Source: Candidatus Melainabacteria bacterium
GTDB lineage: Bacteria > Cyanobacteriota > Vampirovibrionia > Obscuribacterales > Obscuribacteraceae
DNA length: 64,000 nt
Assembly: GCA_016699165.1 (NCBI GenBank)
Contig: CP064963.1
Span: forward strand, 4,216,001-4,280,000
Direction: 5' to 3'
This document shows positions 28,092-36,501 of the stretch, in pieces. Numbering within the stretch: position 1 is the stretch's first letter; each line of letters begins with the position of its first letter. Below the pieces are notes generated by a model that was not told where the DNA came from, ran no database searches, and saw only the letters and a list, made by a program, of their open reading frames with translations. The translations under genes and the position numbers were made by a program.

Positions 28092-28625
28092 TTAAAAAAG
28101 AGTCAGTTGACGCGGTGTTTGAACGCGCTCTTGATTGATTGCCACTACTGGTTTGGTAAATGGCTCAGGTGTTGGTGCGCCTTTTCGCACATTGCGAAAG
28201 ATTAGTTTGCCGCGCTCTGGTCCGCATTTGCGGCAATACATTCCAGATAAGCGGACTGGTCTGCGATGGCGACTGAAAAGGGTAATACATCCAGGACAAC
28301 GTGCTTGCCATGCTCCCTCTGGTAAGCTTGCACTTTTGTCGCAAGCCGCAGGTGTGGCACCCACTCTTTTGCACATGTCACGCCAAACTTGATTGTGCCC
28401 GTGCTTAACACCTACCAGGGCGTGAGCGATTTCGTGCAAAATGGTGTCTTGAACGTGTTTTTCGGTATTCTGCAAAACATAGATGCGCGATAGCTCAATT
28501 TTCTTCTCGCCTTCTTTGCAAACACCAAGCATACGCTTGCTGTTGTTGAATGAAAGCTGCCAACCATCCAGGCTGTACAGATACATCAGTTCGTTGGCTA
28601 ATATGCGCGCGTGGTCAATGTCCAT
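28092..28625 (-). CDS. SprT-like zinc metalloprotein
   Basis: From ATG 28625 it has 177 residues: a helical start, then HEIAHAL (the HExxH zinc/catalytic motif) and a downstream GHNQVW His, the typical third ligand of SprT-type domains. A four-cysteine zinc ribbon follows (CPGC and CRKCG, about 120-145). SprT/Spartan-type proteins resemble metalloproteases; bacterial roles are poorly defined. The frame can be extended to TTG 28673, but that region holds a good promoter (CTGACT-17-TATAAT) whose TATAAT is 6 nt before ATG 28625. I therefore prefer the shorter start and a leaderless message. It is convergent with the DUF4870-like gene (1 nt between). Confidence 0.8.
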   Translation of the reverse strand: MDIDHARILANELMYLYSLDGWQLSFNNSKRMLGVCKEGEKKIELSRIYVLQNTEKHVQDTILHEIAHALVGVKHGHNQVWRDMCKRVGATPAACDKSASLPEGAWQARCPGCITLFSRHRRPVRLSGMYCRKCGPERGKLIFRNVRKGAPTPEPFTKPVVAINQERVQTPRQLTLF

Positions 28626-28631
28626 CCAAAA

Positions 28632-28660
28632 ATTATAAGCGAGGATTTGATTGAAGTCAG
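28632..28660 (-). promoter_or_regulatory. promoter 6 nt before the SprT-like start
   Basis: Minus strand CTGACT (28660-28655), 17 nt, TATAAT (28637-28632), then 6 nt and ATG 28625. The predicted transcription start falls on or beside the A of the ATG. Confidence 0.5.
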
Positions 28661-28713
28661 CTAAGCGAGCCAAGTTTTACTCTTATCGGCTCGATATGTG
28701 CATCGTATATCTT

Positions 28714-30912
28714 CTAGGCTTCTTTGGAGGGACCGTAGAAACCACGGGCGGTGCTTCTCATCTCGTTCAATAACTTGCTTACTTCGCGCTTAGGCTCGTA
28801 ATTTTTGTAAATGTCATTGAGCTTGTCTACGATATAGTCGATACCAAGAGTATCGGCATATTTGAGCAAGCCACCGCGAAACGGTGGAAAACCGATTCCA
28901 ATAATGATGGCGAGATCAATTTCTTTTGCTTTGCGTACTACCTTTTCTTCCAGGCAGCGAGCGGCTTCGTCGACCATCGGTAAAAATAGTCTGTCCAAAA
29001 TTATTTGACGATTTTTTTCGTCTAATGGCTCTTCGCTAGATTTAACTTGTGCGCCAGAAAGAAACTCAGGATTGAGACCGGCTTTCTTGCCGTCATTCCA
29101 GAGGTAGCAACCAGCATTAGATTTTTTGCCCTGGAAACCAAGACTAACAGCGCGTGACACCATAATTGGTGTGGTGTAACGCTTGCCAAAACTCTTTTCC
29201 ATATAGATGGCGCAGGCTGTGGCAATATCCCAGGAAAGTTCGTCGAATAATTCAAACGGTGGAATGGGCATGCCAAAATCTGATGCCGCTTTTTCGATCC
29301 AGTTAACAGGAATGCCTTCATCAGCCAATCGCACTGCATCAAGCAGTAAGCATGTGAGCAGTCGATTTACTAGAAATCCAGGACAGTCTTTTACTATTAT
29401 TGGAATTTTTCCGATCTGGCTTAAGTAAGCAACCGCTTTTTTCTGAATCGCTGGTTTGGTTGCATTAGTTGGGATAACCTCAACCAAAGGCATTCTATCT
29501 ACTGGATTGAAGAAATGCAGACCAAGAAAGTTATCTTGATTTGAAACGAATTGGCGAAGTGAATCAAGCGGAATGGAAGATGTGTTGGTTGCAATGATCA
29601 CATCTGGATTGCTGCTCATTGCTTGTGAAAGATTGCTCAATACTTCTTTTTTTACTTCGAGATCTTCATAGACTGATTCGATAATTAATTCGCAACCAGA
29701 TAAGTGGTCATAACTCACAGCCGCATTGGCAATGGCTTTTGGATTTTTGGAATTAAGTCTTTCTGCTTCGTCCTTAGTTTTTTGCGGACTTGAAGTTTTT
29801 ACACTTACGTTAATGTCGGCTTTGAGAGAAACCTCACAAATGCCTCTACCCATGGTGCCCGCGCCAATTACGCCCAGTTCTTTGATGCCACCAACCTGGC
29901 TTAAACTACGGTTAGCGCTTTGAACAGCGATTTCTTTGTTGAAAGAAAATGCAATTAAGTTACGGGCAACCGCAGATGAGGCCAGTTTGCCGAAACTTTC
30001 TATTTCTTTTTGAAGACCCTCGCTAAGTCCATTCTCTAGACCGCATTTGATTGTTTCAATTGCTAGATAGGGAGCTGGATAATTCTCTGATACTCTCATT
30101 TTCAAAATACGTTCGAAAGTTTTTAGAGCGCTTGCAATTTGTTTGCTTTCTTCTTGAGTGATGGTTTCTTTCGAATACTTTTGCTCGTATTTATATTGTT
30201 GTTTGTCTTCTGGTTTTTGACTGTGACAAAGTTCCAGTGCCACTTCCTCAGCTCGTTTCATCAAATCTTCTAAAGCGACGCTTTCATCAACCAGAGTGTA
30301 TTTGAGAGCTTCTTCTACATTGAGTGTTTGTGCCATCAATATGACTTCAAGTGCTTGTTTCATTGGTATTTTGCGAGGCAAGCGCTGCGTTCCACCAAGT
30401 CCTGGAACTACACCCAGAGTGACTTCGGGTAAACCAAACATAGTGGTTGGGCTATCTGAACAAATTCGTTTGTCATAACACAACGCTAGCTCTAACCCAC
30501 CACCAAGACAAGGTCCGTGTATTGCGACCACGGTTGGTTTGGTGATGTTTAAATTTTGTTGGAAAGTTTTATGACCGTGGCGCGAATGATTTGCAGCTAC
30601 TTCTTCTGTGCCGAACTGAGAGATTTCTTTGATGTCGGCGCCGTATGCAAAATGGTCGGCTTTAGCCGATCGGAAAATCAAAGCTTTGATCTGATCTTCC
30701 TTTTCTGCCATTGTGAGCGCTTTAGAAAAGTTGCCGATGATTTCGGTTGAAAGAGTGTTGGCTCTGCCAGGAACATTCAATGTAAGTACGCCAACTTGTG
30801 ATGGAAGAAGGCTCAAAGTGAGCTCTGGACCCCATGCGCCCAGAATAACTCCATCTTGCGCAATTGACTCAGTATTGTTTCTGTCGAGAATAGTCTGGCT
30901 CACAGTCATCAC
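28714..30912 (-). CDS. fadJ: FadJ/FadB-type multifunctional enoyl-CoA hydratase/3-hydroxyacyl-CoA dehydrogenase
   Basis: The 732 residues contain an N-terminal crotonase domain (about 30-220: KADHFAYGADIKEI, GPCLGGGLELAL and LPEVTLGVVPGLGGTQRLPR, with both catalytic Glu). A 3-hydroxyacyl-CoA dehydrogenase follows from about 345: GVIGAGTMGRGI NAD loop, ESVYEDLEVK, TNTSSIPL, the His motif LGLHFFNPV and DCPGFLVNRLL, with a second C-terminal domain ending near FPPFRGGLLKYAD. This is the alpha subunit/FadJ layout that hydrates enoyl-CoA and oxidises the product in beta-oxidation. No thiolase (FadA/I) is adjacent, which is unusual for an operonic fadB. AGATAGGTG precedes the ATG-ACT start. Together with hbd at 3399 the window has two 3-hydroxyacyl-CoA dehydrogenases. 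Confidence 0.93.
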   Translation of the reverse strand: MMTVSQTILDRNNTESIAQDGVILGAWGPELTLSLLPSQVGVLTLNVPGRANTLSTEIIGNFSKALTMAEKEDQIKALIFRSAKADHFAYGADIKEISQFGTEEVAANHSRHGHKTFQQNLNITKPTVVAIHGPCLGGGLELALCYDKRICSDSPTTMFGLPEVTLGVVPGLGGTQRLPRKIPMKQALEVILMAQTLNVEEALKYTLVDESVALEDLMKRAEEVALELCHSQKPEDKQQYKYEQKYSKETITQEESKQIASALKTFERILKMRVSENYPAPYLAIETIKCGLENGLSEGLQKEIESFGKLASSAVARNLIAFSFNKEIAVQSANRSLSQVGGIKELGVIGAGTMGRGICEVSLKADINVSVKTSSPQKTKDEAERLNSKNPKAIANAAVSYDHLSGCELIIESVYEDLEVKKEVLSNLSQAMSSNPDVIIATNTSSIPLDSLRQFVSNQDNFLGLHFFNPVDRMPLVEVIPTNATKPAIQKKAVAYLSQIGKIPIIVKDCPGFLVNRLLTCLLLDAVRLADEGIPVNWIEKAASDFGMPIPPFELFDELSWDIATACAIYMEKSFGKRYTTPIMVSRAVSLGFQGKKSNAGCYLWNDGKKAGLNPEFLSGAQVKSSEEPLDEKNRQIILDRLFLPMVDEAARCLEEKVVRKAKEIDLAIIIGIGFPPFRGGLLKYADTLGIDYIVDKLNDIYKNYEPKREVSKLLNEMRSTARGFYGPSKEA

Positions 30913-30967
30913 CTATCTTGATAAAAGAGATATTAACGCTTGTCTTGCTGTATTTGCGCAAGATAGC

Positions 30968-30997
30968 TTGCCTCATCTCTTTTCATATACTTACAAT
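30968..30997 (+). promoter_or_regulatory. promoter 6 nt before the 31004 start
   Basis: TTGCCT (30968-30973), 18-nt spacer, TACAAT (30992-30997), then 6 nt (GAAGGT) to ATG 31004. A GAAGG sits too close to the ATG to be a normal ribosome site, so a leaderless message is plausible. Confidence 0.4.
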
Positions 30998-31003
30998 GAA
31001 GGT

Positions 31004-31570
31004 ATGCGACTACTTTTAATTTTGTGTTTGTTTTTCCACACTCTGGATGCCTGTGCTCAAGCGCCAAAGGGCTTGCTGCAAGCGGTTTCGAAGCTGGCGG
31101 CAGAAGAAGACCGTAAATACGCGGACGGATGGTTTTTTGGACAACTGCCTCGTGTATTCAAATCTGGCTATGGAAAGCTTTCTTGTGATTTGAAGGCTAA
31201 ATTTGCCCTTGATTATGAGGCAATGCTTTTAAAGCGAAAGCAAGATTTGGTGAGCAATTTCAATTCTTATATCCCATATAATCAACGATTGATTTTTGCT
31301 CGCCAGTGGTGGAAAAATGCAGACCAGAAAGGCTGGTGTAAATTCGTGTCGCTTTCGGATAAAGAAAAACTAATCTGGCTACACGAGTCAATTTTAGATG
31401 GCTCTGAGCTAGCTTTTCGAACCAGAGAAAAACTTGATCCGGACAAAGTCACTTCTTATGCAGTTCTTGCACACGACAAAGAACAAGACATGGTTGCCCA
31501 TTACACTCATGAAAACGGCAAAGTTAGCACCTTTTCCAAAACCTATTCAGAATGGAAAGGCAAGCTCTAA
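31004..31570 (+). CDS. exported protein of unknown function
   Basis: From ATG 31004 it has 188 residues, with a signal peptide (LLLILCLFFHTLDACAQA). A mostly alpha-helical mature part follows, with many Lys, Trp and aromatic residues (KADQ-type helices; FARQWWKNADQKGWC) and no recognised motif. The open frame extends upstream to 30713, but that part overlaps the fadJ start on the other strand and is not needed. The gene is divergent from fadJ. Function unknown. Confidence 0.7.
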   Translation: MRLLLILCLFFHTLDACAQAPKGLLQAVSKLAAEEDRKYADGWFFGQLPRVFKSGYGKLSCDLKAKFALDYEAMLLKRKQDLVSNFNSYIPYNQRLIFARQWWKNADQKGWCKFVSLSDKEKLIWLHESILDGSELAFRTREKLDPDKVTSYAVLAHDKEQDMVAHYTHENGKVSTFSKTYSEWKGKL

Positions 31571-31671
31571 CTCTAAAATCTCACGGCAATTTGCATGTGC
31601 GATTTAATTCTGGATGATGTCCGCACTTCGCACTAAATTCTAACTACAGTTTGCATGTGTGTTTTGTTTGT

Positions 31672-31707
31672 TTTCGCAGAGCGCTTAGCGCTAAGCGCTC
31701 TGCGAAA
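31672..31707. repeat. perfect 36-bp palindrome
   Basis: The left arm TTTCGCAGAGCGCTTAGC is followed directly by its exact reverse complement. It lies between the ends of two convergent genes (31570 plus, 31823 minus), so a bidirectional transcription stop is the simple reading. It lacks the T-run expected on the plus strand, and a zero-nt loop is unusual. The rest of the 252-bp gap holds short imperfect repeats (TTTGCATGTG at about 31592 and 31650) and no gene. Confidence 0.8.
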
Positions 31708-31822
31708 GTTCATAAATGGACATGCATTTTAGCGAGGCTACATACCAAAATGAAATTATTCCAGCCCGGGCTCCGGGATCCGTATACAAATTTAAATTTG
31801 ATTCGAGAGTCTATCGAATTAG

Positions 31823-33559
31823 TTAAAGACTCGACAGCATCTCTTGTGCGCGTCTGCGTTTGGGATCCGTTGCGCTAGCCAACTCCAAGAAGCTTTGCAA
31901 TTCTTTCTTGGCCGCTTCTTTCTCGCCGCCTTTGACCAGAGACTGTCCCAGACAATAATGTGCGTCAGCATTGGAAGGTGCCATCGAAACAGCCTGGCGA
32001 TAAGCTTCTTTGGCTTTGCTATGATTTCCCTGCAGCATGTAAGTCGATCCCAAATTCATTTGGGCCGAAAGTAATTTAGGATCCAGTTCTACCGATTTTT
32101 GTGCGTAAGTAAGCGCTTCTTGTAAGCGCCCAGCGCATGCAAGAGCAAAACTCAATTGATCGTGCACACCAGCAGATTTGGGATAGAGTACAAGTGCTTC
32201 GGCCAAAATGTCTGTGGCTTTGTCGAATTCTTGGTCAGCCAAATATGACTTGGACAGTGCCTGAAGCACAGTCAAATCTTTTGGATTTATATCATATGCT
32301 TTTTGCAATTCTCTTCTGCTTGCTTCTTTGTTTTCATCGCCGCCTTGTTTTGAAAGAACACGAGCTAGGTTTATGTGATAAAGCGCTTCTTGAGGCTTTT
32401 GCGTGATTGCTTTGCGATAGAGATCTTCTGACTCTTTTAGCTTACCTTTCAAAGCTAAAATGGTGGCATAGTCAGAAAGTGCTGGTGCATAGTTTGGATC
32501 TGTTTCAAGAGTCTTTTGATAAGCGATTACAGCTTCGTCTACTTTGCCTTCGTTCACGAGTGTGTTTGCTTTGAAATAATGAGCTTCAGCTGCAAGAAAA
32601 TTGTTTACGTCATCTGGAACGTCATCTGCTTCTTTGCTGCCAGGCACGCCTAAATAAAGACTCTTGCCCTTGAAGTCGGATTTTAAAAGCGGTGTCTGTT
32701 TAGACATATATTGACCGCCCTGGCTTGTGGCAAGGACTGTATTCTTTTTGGCAATTTCAAAGGCTTCATCGAGTGAAACTAAGCCATTGTTTTGACGCAG
32801 AGCCGAAACCAGATTGGTTGAAAAAACATTTCCCCAGCTCATCTGGTCAGGCTGACTGGATGAGACTATGACAAAACCTGTTCCAGACACAAACTTGGTT
32901 GGGTCCACATTGAAATTTTTTGTCAGAGCTTTAGACCCGGCAGACAACTCCGCCGCTCCACTGTAACCTGATTGAAGTATAAGTACGATTCGCTCGGCCT
33001 TTACGTTCTTGCGCAAAACACCCATCAAATCTTTGATGGACACGCATGTTCCATAAATATTATCGAGTGCGCAGTTGTAACTACATAAGTAAGCGTCACC
33101 ATCTGTGGTGGGAAAGCTACTTGTAGAAACAAACACAAGTACCAGGTCTTCTGGCTTTGCTAAAGAGCCTAGCCAACTTGAACCAAGCGTGCTCAGAATG
33201 TTTTCTCTTGTCGCTTTGGAGTTGTTTAGCACTCGCACATGTTTAGGAGAAAACCGTCCACCGTTTGGATCGAGCAAATATTTGTTGAATTCAACTGCCG
33301 CTTTTTCCATTTCGGGACTGTCTGGATTAAGACGCGATTCGGCAAATTGAGATACGCCCACTACTACAGCCCATTTTTGTCCGACTGGTTTTAAATCGGA
33401 TTTTTTATTGGGGTCGAGGTCCTCAGTTTTGGTCCATTGAATTCCTGCCACACCAGGTTGTTGCTCAGCTGCGCTTGCACCAGGAATACTCAATGTCTGG
33501 CTTAGAGCAATGATACTTGCAAGTGCAACGCCTATTGTTTTGTTTGTCTTTAATTTCAT
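31823..33559 (-). CDS. exported TPR protein with a catalytically dead caspase-like domain
   Basis: The 578 residues have a signal peptide (1-30), a caspase/metacaspase p20-like domain (about 60-260) and about seven TPRs (about 325-575). The p20 fold is clear: WAVVVGVSQF opens strand 1, then VRVLNNSKATRENIL, a strand DLVLVFVSTSS and later VLILQSGYSG. Active caspases have SGHG at the first and DACHSG at the second site. Here they are STSS (about 145-148) and QSGYSG (about 196-201), so both catalytic His and Cys are gone. It is therefore probably a pseudoenzyme acting as a binding module in the periplasm or on the surface. The alpha/beta hydrolase-DUF4384 gene lies 23 nt upstream on the same strand, probably the same operon. 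Confidence 0.85.
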   Translation of the reverse strand: MKLKTNKTIGVALASIIALSQTLSIPGASAAEQQPGVAGIQWTKTEDLDPNKKSDLKPVGQKWAVVVGVSQFAESRLNPDSPEMEKAAVEFNKYLLDPNGGRFSPKHVRVLNNSKATRENILSTLGSSWLGSLAKPEDLVLVFVSTSSFPTTDGDAYLCSYNCALDNIYGTCVSIKDLMGVLRKNVKAERIVLILQSGYSGAAELSAGSKALTKNFNVDPTKFVSGTGFVIVSSSQPDQMSWGNVFSTNLVSALRQNNGLVSLDEAFEIAKKNTVLATSQGGQYMSKQTPLLKSDFKGKSLYLGVPGSKEADDVPDDVNNFLAAEAHYFKANTLVNEGKVDEAVIAYQKTLETDPNYAPALSDYATILALKGKLKESEDLYRKAITQKPQEALYHINLARVLSKQGGDENKEASRRELQKAYDINPKDLTVLQALSKSYLADQEFDKATDILAEALVLYPKSAGVHDQLSFALACAGRLQEALTYAQKSVELDPKLLSAQMNLGSTYMLQGNHSKAKEAYRQAVSMAPSNADAHYCLGQSLVKGGEKEAAKKELQSFLELASATDPKRRRAQEMLSSL

Positions 33560-33582
33560 TGTTCAGATTTCTCGATTTCGAT

Positions 33583-35229
33583 TTATTGATGCAACAAAGC
33601 TACGTCTACAGCCATTACACCACCTGTATCCTCAAAGGTGAGGCGCACCTGACTGTTATGACCTTGCTGACGTGCCGCTGTTTGAGCTTTGACGTCGTCA
33701 GGCATCATAACAGGGTTTGGATCGTCCCAGGTCAATTGCAGACCGGTGCCAATTAGGTCTTTGGCTCCGTCTGAGTCGGCTGAAACAAAAGCTACTTTGT
33801 CTTTCATCGAGCGCTCTATTTGAGACAGCGAGACTTGTTTTTGTGAAAAGAAAATGCGAATCTTTTCTAGTCCTGGGTTTTTATCGAATGCTAACCAGTC
33901 ATCATAGGGAAGTGGATAATCGATACCGCGACGCAGATAATTTTTGTCGCCCGTAGAAGCTGATGGAAAGAGAATAGCGCTGTTTCCAGTTGAGCCTTGT
34001 TTAAGCACTAGATAAGCGTAACCGTCGCTGTCGGGTGCAAGGTGAAATCTAATCGAGTCTCCAGATTTGAAAGACATTTTGTTGTTACAGCGAAATGTCT
34101 TTCCGTCGCGTCTTAGCTCAATCCAATATGTAAGAGCTTTTTTGGGACGATTGACCTTTTTGACTTCTGAAGTTGTGGTACCAGATGTGGTATTGGCGGC
34201 GACATTGCTTTTCAGGTTTGGAATGATATGTTTGGTGATCCAATTGGAAACGAAACCAAGGTCTTCGTTGTTGAACTGCCCATCTTCGAAGATTAAGTGT
34301 TCGGCAGTTTTGCTCAAAACAATTTGTCTGTCAGGAGTACCGATACTGCCAAATAATTTCCAGGTTCCAGCCGGTCTAACCAGTTTGTCGTTAGAGCCTT
34401 GAATGAAGAGAACTGGTGTAGTTTTGATGTTTGGAGCAAAGTTATAGCTGTTGTTCATGTAATCACGAAAAGCAATTAGCTCTTTGGGTTTTACATACGT
34501 TCTTGTTAGAGGATCTTTGAGCCAGGTATTTTGCAAATCTTTTTTCTTGGTGGCAGCTTTTACGATTGCCGGACCAACATCTATTGGAGCGTTGAATCCA
34601 TGCAGTAAAACGTGTTTGACGATACCCATTTCAGAATTGGCTTTGTCATAACGATCGCCTGCAGGTACTGATGAAATCAAGCCGTTAACCATGTCTGGAT
34701 AAGTGGCTGCCGTCTTCATGGCGATGGCACCTCCCATCGATTCTCCAAGCACAATGACTGGAACGCCAGGATTTAGACGTTTAATTTCTTTGAGTGTAAG
34801 ACCGATGTCTTCCATGGTGCCTTCGAAATCAATTTCGTTTACACCTTTTTGCACCCAAGAACCAAATCCGCGCACATCGATGGCATAGACAGCAATATTG
34901 TTTTTGACCATTTCTCTGGCGAAGGCATCGTAAGTGCCTTTGTGCATTCCAAAGCCGTGAAGACAGAGCATAATTGCTTGTGGATTGCCTGCATTCCAAA
35001 TCATGCACGGGATTTTTTGCGAAGCTGTAAGCTTTTTGGGGGCGCTTGGTTTGCCAAATAACGATTTTCCGCCATCTTCCTCGTCAAAATCGGATTCTGA
35101 GAACTCAACAATTTCTCCTTTGGCCCCATCAGAAGCTGCAAATGCACCCGCCATCAAGGGACCGCTTAATAGCAGAGTTGATGCAAGTAAGAAGGCAATG
35201 TTTTTTAGATTATTCATTTTGAGTACCAA
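33583..35229 (-). CDS. exported alpha/beta hydrolase with C-terminal DUF4384-like domain
   Basis: The 548 residues (ATG 35229; ATG 35217 also possible) have a signal peptide (FLLASTLLLSGPLMAGAFAA). A monoacylglycerol-lipase-like hydrolase follows (about 70-345: LCLHGFGMHKGTYD, GESMGG with the nucleophile near Ser164, GSNDKLV Asp, AEHLIFED His). The C-terminal domain (about 370-548) resembles DUF4384, with strands GDSIRFHLAPDSDGYAYLV and AILFPS. Hydrolases of this class cleave acyl esters, so lipids of other cells or the envelope are possible substrates; that is inference. It precedes the pseudo-caspase gene by 23 nt. The fold carries a complete triad, unlike the neighbour. Confidence 0.8.
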   Translation of the reverse strand: MVLKMNNLKNIAFLLASTLLLSGPLMAGAFAASDGAKGEIVEFSESDFDEEDGGKSLFGKPSAPKKLTASQKIPCMIWNAGNPQAIMLCLHGFGMHKGTYDAFAREMVKNNIAVYAIDVRGFGSWVQKGVNEIDFEGTMEDIGLTLKEIKRLNPGVPVIVLGESMGGAIAMKTAATYPDMVNGLISSVPAGDRYDKANSEMGIVKHVLLHGFNAPIDVGPAIVKAATKKKDLQNTWLKDPLTRTYVKPKELIAFRDYMNNSYNFAPNIKTTPVLFIQGSNDKLVRPAGTWKLFGSIGTPDRQIVLSKTAEHLIFEDGQFNNEDLGFVSNWITKHIIPNLKSNVAANTTSGTTTSEVKKVNRPKKALTYWIELRRDGKTFRCNNKMSFKSGDSIRFHLAPDSDGYAYLVLKQGSTGNSAILFPSASTGDKNYLRRGIDYPLPYDDWLAFDKNPGLEKIRIFFSQKQVSLSQIERSMKDKVAFVSADSDGAKDLIGTGLQLTWDDPNPVMMPDDVKAQTAARQQGHNSQVRLTFEDTGGVMAVDVALLHQ

Positions 35230-35360
35230 TGGGCGACGAATTGATTTCTTGTAGGTCGGGCTTTGTGCTTTGACCTTTAAACCAATTATTTTTAGGAAGA
35301 ATCCTCATTTTACTGTACAAAGCTTTGCAGGGGCTTAAAAGCAGCAAGGCACTTAGAGAA

Positions 35361-35392
35361 AATAAAAACTGGTCCCTCAAACGAAGGACCAG
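35361..35392 (-). terminator. Rho-independent terminator after the small secreted protein gene
   Basis: Minus strand: CTGGTCC stem, about 10-nt loop, GGACCAG, then TTTTTATTTT. It lies about 28 nt past the stop of the 35420-35680 gene. Confidence 0.85.
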
Positions 35393-35419
35393 CCTTAAAT
35401 TTTGTTTGAAACCCCAAAA

Positions 35420-35680
35420 CTAACGATAACAGCCGTTATTGCGGAATTTTTTGAAAACTACTTTGCCAGCACCTGGGGGATTATAAACCCAACCTTTGCC
35501 TGGACCACCTCGGCGCCCAGCTGGGTTGCGGTGCCAGAAGCGACCGTGTCCAACTCCACCTGATGGACCTGGAGGATTAATCTGTGCTCCATTATAAGGA
35601 TAAGCCTCTGCTTCTTGACCACATATTGCGGCGCCCGCCGCCAAAGCCAGACCTATAATCATTGTTTTTACTATTTTCAT
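35420..35680 (-). CDS. small secreted Gly/Pro-rich protein
   Basis: The 86 residues have a signal peptide (IIGLALAAGAAICGQEAEA) and a mature part of about 60 residues rich in Gly, Pro, Arg, Trp and His (RRGGPGKGWVYNPPG), ending with an isolated Cys. It has no recognised family. A clear terminator follows it and a GAGGGA-like site lies upstream, so it is a real monocistronic gene. Its high basic content would suit binding of nucleic acid, polysaccharide or metal, but nothing proves it. Confidence 0.75.
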   Translation of the reverse strand: MKIVKTMIIGLALAAGAAICGQEAEAYPYNGAQINPPGPSGGVGHGRFWHRNPAGRRGGPGKGWVYNPPGAGKVVFKKFRNNGCYR

Positions 35681-35845
35681 TTTGAAGTCTCCCTCTCTTC
35701 GTTGGGTGTTGGTTCCTACTTGTTAAGACGACTAAAAGTAGTAAAGAGTTCAAACAAATCCAATTTAACTCTGAAATTTTAATAATGCCGCTTCAATAAA
35801 TAGGTATATATAACCCTGATGGGGTGTTAACGCGAGGGGACATTA

Positions 35846-36493
35846 ATGTCTGGACTAAAAAACTTACTTCTTAGTTTGAGTATTGTGGGCGGCTTAAGCG
35901 CATTGCCTGCTTATAGTCAGGTGGCTGGAGCCAACCAATCAATATTTAATGACGAAGAACAAATGATGGGCTTGAATCAAGCACAAGTTAGACAATACGA
36001 GCAGCAAAAAGTTCAGGCTGAAACCGAACTTTCAGAAGAGCAGAGAAAAAATGCTCCTTACAGACTTTTTGTTGAAAAGCAAATTTCAGTTTTGAGCGCT
36101 CCATCAAAAAATCCAAAAACAAACACTGCCAATGTGGCTAAGCTCAAGCAGCTCCAGGATTGGGTAAAGCGTGACAACGATTATATTGCCAGACAGCAGA
36201 GTTATATCAATCAGCTCACAGGCACAATTCAAAACTTGCAGCGTTCGCAAAGCACCCAGATAGGCAATTTGCAGAACGACATCACCGCCATGCGTGAAAA
36301 TCAGCAAGATGAGAAAGACTCCAAGAAATTTGACCAGATGATGCAGGTCAATTATTTCAATGAATTGCAGAGCGAAATGGGAGCAGCTTCATGGGGTAGA
36401 CCTCCAGAAGACGGCACTTATAATAGCGTAGGAGGTTATGGCTTCATGGGTGGTTACGGTTACAGCGGTGGTTTTGGCCGACGCAACTACTAA
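35846..36493 (+). CDS. exported coiled-coil protein with Gly/Tyr-rich end
   Basis: The 215 residues have a signal peptide (about 1-25, LLLSLSIVGGLSALPAYSQV), then Gln/Glu/Lys-rich coiled-coil helices (about 40-165). The last ~20 residues are rich in Gly, Tyr and Phe (GGYGFMGGYGYSGGFGRR), a composition seen in self-associating or surface-binding tails. GAGGGGAC lies 6 nt before ATG 35846. It is 8 nt upstream of the next gene, so the three genes to 39731 probably form an operon. Family not recognised. Confidence 0.75.
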   Translation: MSGLKNLLLSLSIVGGLSALPAYSQVAGANQSIFNDEEQMMGLNQAQVRQYEQQKVQAETELSEEQRKNAPYRLFVEKQISVLSAPSKNPKTNTANVAKLKQLQDWVKRDNDYIARQQSYINQLTGTIQNLQRSQSTQIGNLQNDITAMRENQQDEKDSKKFDQMMQVNYFNELQSEMGAASWGRPPEDGTYNSVGGYGFMGGYGYSGGFGRRNY

Positions 36494-36501
36494 ATGTTTG
36501 A

